The translations under genes were made by a program, and so were the position numbers. From an uncultured Blautia sp. (GTDB taxonomy: Bacteria; Bacillota; Clostridia; Lachnospirales; Lachnospiraceae), in contig NZ_CALFLA010000041.1 in NCBI RefSeq assembly GCF_937880195.1, forward strand, positions 1 through 64,000: a stretch of 64,000 bases of DNA, given 5' to 3'. The notes beneath the pieces were generated by a model, which was given only the letters and a program-made list of their open reading frames with translations, made no database searches and was not told where the DNA came from. The first letter of the stretch is position 1, and every line of letters begins with the position of its first letter. This document shows positions 59,222 to 64,000 of this stretch, piece after piece.

Positions 59222-59249
59222 AAAAGGGAGAGGTTGCACTCCCTCTCCC
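59222..59249 (-). terminator. Terminator between the ParB/PP-loop operon and terminase
   Basis: GGGAGAGG/CCTCTCCC (8-bp stem) is followed on the minus strand by TTTTG. It closes the five-gene operon and separates it from the packaging genes. Confidence 0.75.
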
Positions 59250-59280
59250 TGCTTTCTGTTCTATATGTCGTAGAACAATA

Positions 59281-59841
59281 TTAAATTTTTGTAATAAATT
59301 CAGCTTTTGAATAGCCCGTCACCCCTTTTGTCATCATCTTCAAGAAGTCTTCTTTTGAAAAATCTGACAATCGGAAGATCTCCTCCGGTCTCATTCCAAG
59401 CTGTTTTCCGATTTCTTCAACTGTTTTGCCTTCGTCCATGAGTTCTTTAACGATTTTCTTCATAGGTTCTAGCAAATGGGTACCTCTTGCCCTATTATGG
59501 GTAACGGTACCGTAAATATTTTTCGCTTTATCTTTATGATCAACAATCACTACAAGCACTTTTCCCTCAAGACGTTCGTATAATGTCCTGCGATCATCTT
59601 CTTCCGAAGGAGGAACGTACTTCCAGTCAGGTCCTGCAACCGTCCATCTGTGGAATCCATCAATAATAGTACCGTCTGGTCTTACCACAATTGGCAGCGT
59701 CCATCCGTTTGTAAAGATAGACTGTGTGAGCAGTTCCAGATTTTGTCTCGAAACTTTGTTCGGGTTGTAATCATTTGGTTTGATCTTATTCCTATCTACC
59801 CAATGCATGGTCCTAGATGGTGCTGACAGCTTATTGTCCAT
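59281..59841 (-). CDS. IbrB-like ParB-domain protein
   Basis: 186 residues from the ATG at 59841, with AAAGGAGAACACC upstream. The ParB/sulfiredoxin-like motifs are: IKPNDYNPNKVSRQNLELLTQSIFTNGWTLPIVVRPDGTIIDGFHRWT and the later THNRARGTHLLEPMKKIVKELMDEG. The DGFHRW box corresponds to the nucleotide-binding motif of ParB/Srx folds. Its 11-base overlap with the IbrA-like gene upstream is strong evidence that they work together, as the IbrA-IbrB pair does. The reaction is not established. Confidence 0.82.
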   Translation of the reverse strand: MDNKLSAPSRTMHWVDRNKIKPNDYNPNKVSRQNLELLTQSIFTNGWTLPIVVRPDGTIIDGFHRWTVAGPDWKYVPPSEEDDRRTLYERLEGKVLVVIVDHKDKAKNIYGTVTHNRARGTHLLEPMKKIVKELMDEGKTVEEIGKQLGMRPEEIFRLSDFSKEDFLKMMTKGVTGYSKAEFITKI

Positions 59842-60976
59842 GGTGTTCTCCTTTCTTCGCATCGTTGATATAACGTCCATATACTCTCTGGTACAGTGCC
59901 CGGAATGCCCTCATTTTGGGATCTCCGGATATCAGTCCTTCGTATATGTGCTTGCAATCGGCCGATGTAGCTATTGCTGATACCGCCATAAAGAAATTAC
60001 GGTATCGTTCTGCCACATGCCTTTTATGCGGAGTGTCGAAAAAAACGTCCATGTGATTAAAAAGATGTATCAGCTCCTGTCGATAATCTCTCTGCTCCTG
60101 TCCCTCTTCCGCCTCTTTCCTTTTTCTGGAACTTCTGCCGAACATCTCGCTGTCCCAATACAGGGCAGCCAGATAAGCGTTCGGTTCTCTTCTGATGATC
60201 CGTTCCATAAGATCTGGATAATACTCATTCATCTTCACAAGGCTTCTTGCTGTATCAACAGAAAAGAACTGGGATACTCGCATCTGCCTTTTACTGGATC
60301 CTGACTGCCAGAGGAACAAATATATCTCCGGGATATCTACATGATTTCTCAGAAGGAAGAGCCAGACATCATTGTCCGTCCAATCATAAATGGGAAATAC
60401 CTGCTTCTTTGCAGTCATTTTGTTTCCTGCTTTTGTCATAGACGCAATATTCTGAAGCCTCTGTACAGATTCCGCTGTACGGATACCGACCATTGTAATT
60501 CCTGATACGGTTGTCCTTGGCAGGAAATCCTGATAAGCATCAATCCTTGGACGTAACAGTTTATGGTTCCTTATCGCAAAGGAAGGCGGCTGCCGTACCC
60601 AGACATCCTGCTTTGCGGAATCCCAACAGATAAAGGTTTCATCGTTTGACAGTTCATTGAAGCAGTTGAAGTGTTTTACTTCCACGCAAAACCATTCAAA
60701 CTTCGCCCCCATCATCATAAAGATGCGCCGCCACTTCTTTGTCATATCCTCCATGCAAGGAAAGATTGCTTCTTCATCTATAAACTGCACTGTAAGTTGT
60801 TTCATGTCAATCTCACCTCGATTGGCCAGATTGACCATCAGCTGCGCCACGCATAAGCTGTCCTTCCCCCCACTGAAAGAAAAGAACACTGGTAGCCCGT
60901 TTCCGAACACGTTTTTTATCCGGATCTCTGCAGCTTTCACAACATCGATATTGGCTTCACAACGTTTTACAGCCAT
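59831..60976 (-). CDS. IbrA-like PP-loop (PAPS-reductase-type) protein, DUF3440
   Basis: 381 residues. The pyrophosphatase loop SFSGGKDSLCVAQLM (about 33-47) is followed by FIDEEAIFPCMEDMTKKW and RTAESVQRLQ. The C-terminal part (NDVWLFLLRN...SSKRQMRVSQFFSVDTA) is typical of DUF3440/IbrA. The fold activates substrates by adenylation, often in sulfur or nitrogen transfer. It overlaps the ParB-like genes on both sides by 10-11 bases. Confidence 0.85.
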   Translation of the reverse strand: MAVKRCEANIDVVKAAEIRIKNVFGNGLPVFFSFSGGKDSLCVAQLMVNLANRGEIDMKQLTVQFIDEEAIFPCMEDMTKKWRRIFMMMGAKFEWFCVEVKHFNCFNELSNDETFICWDSAKQDVWVRQPPSFAIRNHKLLRPRIDAYQDFLPRTTVSGITMVGIRTAESVQRLQNIASMTKAGNKMTAKKQVFPIYDWTDNDVWLFLLRNHVDIPEIYLFLWQSGSSKRQMRVSQFFSVDTARSLVKMNEYYPDLMERIIRREPNAYLAALYWDSEMFGRSSRKRKEAEEGQEQRDYRQELIHLFNHMDVFFDTPHKRHVAERYRNFFMAVSAIATSADCKHIYEGLISGDPKMRAFRALYQRVYGRYINDAKKGEHHGQ

Positions 60977-61620
60977 ATCTTTTCACCGCAGTTCGGGCAG
61001 ATAACAAACTTCCGGGTTTCTGTTATTTCCGGTTCTGTTTCAGTGGTATTCTGCCTTTCCGACGATTGGTTGTCTGAAGTGTTCGGATTTTCCGAACTGT
61101 TCTCTGAATTATTGTCAGATATTTCCGCTGCTGCCGCTTTCTGCTCCCGTTTCTCATTGGCTTCCTTTATCTTCTGGATCTCTGATTCGTCCAATGTCCC
61201 ATATTCAGAGATTTTCTCAGTTACTTCGTCTGCATCCGCGACCATCTGCTGTAATATTTCTTCATCGTATCCCGGAATGTCCAGATCGCCCTGCAATTCC
61301 TCAAGAAACTCATTCAGTGTATCCAGATTATCAATTCCAAGAGCATAAGTCTTATTGTCGGCTATCATAAGCTTCTTTTTATCATTTTCAGAAAGTTCCG
61401 TTTTTACATATACGGATGCCTCCTGATAACCAAGGCTCACCATAGCCTCATATAAGCCGTTCCCGATCAGAATCACATTATTTTCATCCACAACAAGGGC
61501 TCTGGTCTGTCCAAACTTCTCAAGGGAGCGTTTCAGTTCCCTGATCTGCTGTTCAGAATGAATTCTGACATTTTTCTCTGGATGTTTAAGATCATCCAGT
61601 CTCTTTTTAATAACCTTCAT
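60967..61620 (-). CDS. ParB N-terminal-domain protein with C-terminal Cys pair
   Basis: 217 residues from the ATG at 61620 (GGAGGACAAA upstream). It has the ParB/Srx motif: LDDLKHPEKNVRIHSEQQIRELKRSLEKFGQTRALVVDENNVILIGNGLYEAMVSLGY, where GNGLYEA replaces the G-HR- box. A Glu/Asn/Ser-rich linker and a C-terminal CPNCGEKIW half zinc ribbon follow. Such proteins are frequent next to PP-loop genes in Firmicutes phages. It overlaps the IbrA-like gene by 10 bases. Confidence 0.85.
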   Translation of the reverse strand: MKVIKKRLDDLKHPEKNVRIHSEQQIRELKRSLEKFGQTRALVVDENNVILIGNGLYEAMVSLGYQEASVYVKTELSENDKKKLMIADNKTYALGIDNLDTLNEFLEELQGDLDIPGYDEEILQQMVADADEVTEKISEYGTLDESEIQKIKEANEKREQKAAAAEISDNNSENSSENPNTSDNQSSERQNTTETEPEITETRKFVICPNCGEKIWL

Positions 61621-61665
61621 TTTGTCCTCCATTTCTGAAGGGCAATGGCTTCCGGCTGCAACCGG

Positions 61666-62442
61666 CTATTTGATAGCTTTTAAAAATTCTCTGGCTCCAT
61701 CGAAATGCTGTGCCGCATTCTCAACTATGGTCTTATCAATGTCGTAAACTTCTTTCCAACCCTGCTGTTTTGTCTCCATGTACTGTCTGGCAGGCCATGG
61801 ATGTGTACCGCATAAATATCCTTTTTCCCAGTCATATATAGGCGGGAGCTTCACATCATAATAGTGAATGTATGCAAGGATATCTTCGTGCCTCCACTCT
61901 GCAAGAGGGCTGTATCTGGTGATTCCGGCTGAATTAGTGTAGATATTATCTTTTCCAACATAATTGCCGTCTGCCTTTCTGCGTCCGAGCAGGAGTATTT
62001 CCAGCTGATGCTCTTTATAATATCGCGCCTGTCCCCTGTGCTGTACGATATGGAACCACTGCGCTGCCTTATTGCTTTTATCCGGGAACAACATATCCGG
62101 ATGCTTTTTCAGCCATTCCATATCCTGTCCGGTATTGATAACCTCAAGACCAGAAGGTTTATTCTGCTCTATCCATGCAATAAATGCCGGATATTCCAGA
62201 TTACACCTTACAAGGACGCTCTGATCAATACCGGCTTTCTCGCATATCTCTCCAAGTACCAGTGAGTCTTTTCCCGCACTCCATGCATAGGCTGCCTTTT
62301 TCCCCTTGCATTTCTCTTTGATGTCTTTCGCTGTCTTTTTCACAAGGGAATCCAGTTCTTTCTTTGACACCGTCTCTTCAATGTGATCAAGCGCATTCTT
62401 CCAGTCTTCATTATTTCGAACGGATTGTTTTCTACCGAGCAT
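61666..62442 (-). CDS. Phage PP-loop ATPase (PAPS-reductase-like)
   Basis: 258 residues from the ATG at 62442, with AAAGGAG upstream. PP-loop AYAWSAGKDSLVLGEICEKAGI is followed by CNLEYPAFIAWIEQNKP, LLGRRKADGN (the R-K-D site) and SPLAEWRHEDILAYIHYYDVKLPPIYDWEKGY. It is likely an adenylating sulfotransferase or amidase-type enzyme; the substrate is unknown. The 11-base overlap with the symporter stop implies translational coupling. Confidence 0.82.
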   Translation of the reverse strand: MLGRKQSVRNNEDWKNALDHIEETVSKKELDSLVKKTAKDIKEKCKGKKAAYAWSAGKDSLVLGEICEKAGIDQSVLVRCNLEYPAFIAWIEQNKPSGLEVINTGQDMEWLKKHPDMLFPDKSNKAAQWFHIVQHRGQARYYKEHQLEILLLGRRKADGNYVGKDNIYTNSAGITRYSPLAEWRHEDILAYIHYYDVKLPPIYDWEKGYLCGTHPWPARQYMETKQQGWKEVYDIDKTIVENAAQHFDGAREFLKAIK

Positions 62443-63811
62443 AGCGTCTCTCCTTTCCGGAAGCGGCCAAGGCAATAATTCCGCTCAACAGGACTGTCAG
62501 CAAGCTTCCCAGTGTTTTATATGGTCCACTATTCAAAACGCTGCCATAGGCGAATACAGGAAGCCCTACAGCCAGTGCAGCAAGCACACCTGTGATAATC
62601 CCTTTTGCATTCAATCTTACCCCTTTCAGTGTCATGACTGTTGGAAGTAATGTTGACGCCCTCAGTGTGCCATAAAACAGAAACAGATGTGTCACTGTAA
62701 TTCCCGGGATATTTGCAATCAGAATGCCAGCGATCAGAAGCACTGCCATTGCAGCTCTGGTCTTCCTGATGTCTTTTCCTCCTGCAATATCTGTCGTAAG
62801 CGAAGATACTGCGCACAGGTTGCTATCCACTGTAGACAGCAAGCCGGAAACAATCATGAAAAGGAACGGCAATACTGCCCAGGACGGGAAAAAGTGGCGG
62901 ATCAATTCAAAATTGATGATTCCAAGGTTCTGTGCCTGATATCCTGCACCGGCCCCCATAAATCCAAGAATTCCCATTGACAGTGGAACCACCGCAAAAA
63001 GAACTGCTCCAAGAAGAAACGCTCTTCCCAGCTTCTCTTTTTTTACTGCAAATGCCCTCTGCCAGAAGCTCTGATCTCCAAACGGCCCGGATAAAAGTCC
63101 GATCGTTGTCGGAAGCCCAAAGGCTAAGAAAATCTCTACTCCTTTTCCAGAAAAGAGCGTTGTACAGTCTCCTGATATACCACTCAGACCCTGTATAATG
63201 CCCTGTGTTCCTGTATTTCTTACTCCGAATATTACAAATAGGCTACATGCAACAAGCATGAATACCATTTGAATAGCATCTGTAAGCATAGATGCTTTAA
63301 TTCCAGAGAACAGAGAATAGGAAATTGCTATACAAGCGAGCAAAATAGTCATGGTTTTGAACGAAATTCCTGTTACTGCACTAAGAATCTGGCTTCCCGC
63401 AAGAAGCTGAACTCCTGTTGATAGGACAGACAGTCCGATTAGCTGAAACAGGTAAACCCTTTTCACTCCATCGGATTTGTATTTTTCTTTCATATAACCA
63501 GACAGTGTCATTCCTTCCGGCATTTCCTTTCGGATCCTCTTTGCAAAAGGAATGAATATCACAAGGCAAAGAGCATTCGGAACCAGAAACCAAAACAAGC
63601 CGACCCATCCGGTGGAATATGCTTTTTCAGTTGATACAAATAATGCCGGAGCCCAGATCCACGTTGCCGCAATGCTGAGAGCCGACATCAACCAGTTTTC
63701 AGAACGGTTTCCAACACAGAATCGTTCCACATTTTTTTCTTTCTTTGTCATGATCACTGTTGCCAGGATCATGATAACTGCATATGCAAATAATATAGTT
63801 ACTCCATTCAT
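62432..63811 (-). CDS. Sodium:solute symporter family protein
   Basis: 459 residues with about 12-13 transmembrane segments. It has family features: FCVGNRSENWLMSALSIAATWIWAPALFV in helix 1/2, GPFGDQSFWQRAFAV, and LSTVDSNLCAVSSLTTDIAGG, where the Ser/Thr/Asp residues fit the usual Na2 site. It is the first gene of the ParB/PP-loop operon, so it probably imports the substrate those enzymes use. Which substrate (a nucleobase, amino acid or sulfur compound) is not visible. AGAGGAGATTATAC precedes the ATG. Confidence 0.85.
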   Translation of the reverse strand: MNGVTILFAYAVIMILATVIMTKKEKNVERFCVGNRSENWLMSALSIAATWIWAPALFVSTEKAYSTGWVGLFWFLVPNALCLVIFIPFAKRIRKEMPEGMTLSGYMKEKYKSDGVKRVYLFQLIGLSVLSTGVQLLAGSQILSAVTGISFKTMTILLACIAISYSLFSGIKASMLTDAIQMVFMLVACSLFVIFGVRNTGTQGIIQGLSGISGDCTTLFSGKGVEIFLAFGLPTTIGLLSGPFGDQSFWQRAFAVKKEKLGRAFLLGAVLFAVVPLSMGILGFMGAGAGYQAQNLGIINFELIRHFFPSWAVLPFLFMIVSGLLSTVDSNLCAVSSLTTDIAGGKDIRKTRAAMAVLLIAGILIANIPGITVTHLFLFYGTLRASTLLPTVMTLKGVRLNAKGIITGVLAALAVGLPVFAYGSVLNSGPYKTLGSLLTVLLSGIIALAASGKERRYAR

Positions 63812-63883
63812 GTATAATCTCCTCTAAAATTTTTAAAGGAGCATTTCATCTTTTTATTCTTTCCTCCCTCCCAAGATTACATT

Positions 63884-63913
63884 AAAAAAGCCACTGGTTT
63901 TTTCCCAGTGGCT
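63884..63913 (-). terminator. Terminator hairpin in the leader of the symporter operon
   Basis: AGCCACTGG/CCAGTGGCT (9-bp stem, 7-nt loop) is followed on the minus strand by TTTTTT. It lies about 24 nt after the likely transcription start of the promoter at 63944-63972 and 73 bases before the symporter start, so it could act as an attenuator or end a very short RNA. Confidence 0.65.
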
Positions 63914-63943
63914 CATGGCTTTTGATTAAAATTTTACTCGCAT

Positions 63944-63972
63944 ATCATACACCATTTTCGTTATTAAGTCAA
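63944..63972 (-). promoter_or_regulatory. Promoter of the symporter/PP-loop/ParB operon
   Basis: Minus-strand TTGACT (63967-63972) and TATGAT (63944-63949) are 17 nt apart. No gene lies between it and the window edge, so an upstream gene past 64000 cannot be excluded. Confidence 0.65.
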
Positions 63973-64000
63973 TGTTAAGTTAACGGACTCCGTTATTCTG

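Larger units (their letters stand above)
24220..64000. mobile_element. Contractile-tail prophage, left part (about 40 kb within window)
   Basis: The element contains terminase, portal, MuF, protease, scaffold, capsid, connectors, sheath, tube, chaperone, tape measure, PBSX-type baseplate, fibre, retroelement, holin, lysin and cargo genes in standard late order, all intact. Integrase, immunity repressor and replication genes are not seen, so they must lie past 64000. The myovirus type follows from the sheath and baseplate J proteins. Confidence 0.93.

Noticed and set aside
24220..64000. Integrase, immunity repressor or replication genes in the window
   Set aside because: Searched for by motif in all listed products and none found; they are expected beyond 64000.
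1..64000. CRISPR arrays, tRNA or rRNA genes
   Set aside because: No regularly spaced repeats and no recognisable tRNA or rRNA stretches were seen by eye; a covariance-model search would be needed to exclude a tRNA fully.

Overview
The window reads as a Firmicutes chromosome, most likely a gut Lachnospiraceae (Blautia/Ruminococcus/Dorea type; the genus is inferred). The grounds are strong AGGAGG ribosome binding sites, consensus sigma-A promoters, a leucine T-box, fermentative pyruvate formate-lyase and D-lactate dehydrogenase genes, and low-GC codon use. Bases 1 to about 24,219 are host chromosome. Bases from about 24,220 to the end of the window are the left part of a large integrated contractile-tail (myovirus-type) prophage whose other end lies outside the window.

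Host part. Bases 1-7,268 hold twelve consecutive minus-strand genes for small membrane proteins, secreted proteins or lipoproteins, mostly without a recognisable function. A divergent TetR regulator (7,459) and a small-membrane-protein/MFS-exporter pair (8,225-9,750) follow; two matching 17-bp operator-like palindromes lie upstream of these two units. Next come an HTH/DUF2007 membrane regulator, leuS with a T-box leader, and a pyruvate formate-lyase locus. In that locus the glycyl-radical domain is a separate 80-residue gene between pflB and pflA. Then come an EF-G paralogue, tyrA-aroA, a GNAT acetyltransferase, ldhA, and a 5'-truncated endonuclease IV gene (nfo). nfo is broken at a precise codon by the prophage, which marks the attachment junction.

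Prophage part. Next to the junction are two tiny membrane-protein ORFs, two HTH regulators and a divergent amidoligase/gamma-glutamylcyclotransferase pair, probably lysogenic-conversion cargo. All remaining genes are on the minus strand. In transcription order they are: a five-gene coupled operon (sodium:solute symporter, PP-loop/PAPS-reductase-like enzyme, ParB-like protein, IbrA-like PP-loop protein, IbrB-like ParB protein); small and large terminase, portal, MuF head protein, protease, scaffold, decoration protein and capsid; connectors; tail sheath and tube; a tail chaperone with a -1 frameshift extension; a 1,750-residue tape measure; PBSX/Xkd-type baseplate; tail fibre; then the lysis module.

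The most notable system is a diversity-generating retroelement between the tail-fibre gene and the lysis module. A 114-nt template repeat (32,521-32,634) matches a 111-nt variable repeat at the 3' end of the tail-tip gene (32,760-32,870). The two differ by one 3-nt gap and 16 substitutions, and all 16 fall on template adenines of the coding strand. The adjacent reverse transcriptase (30,970-32,325) has QMDD at its active site and SPVSK where DGR enzymes usually carry SQ. No Avd-type accessory gene is visible. The retroelement should diversify the receptor-binding tip of the phage tail. The second candidate for a poorly described system is the symporter/PP-loop/ParB operon at 59,281-63,811.
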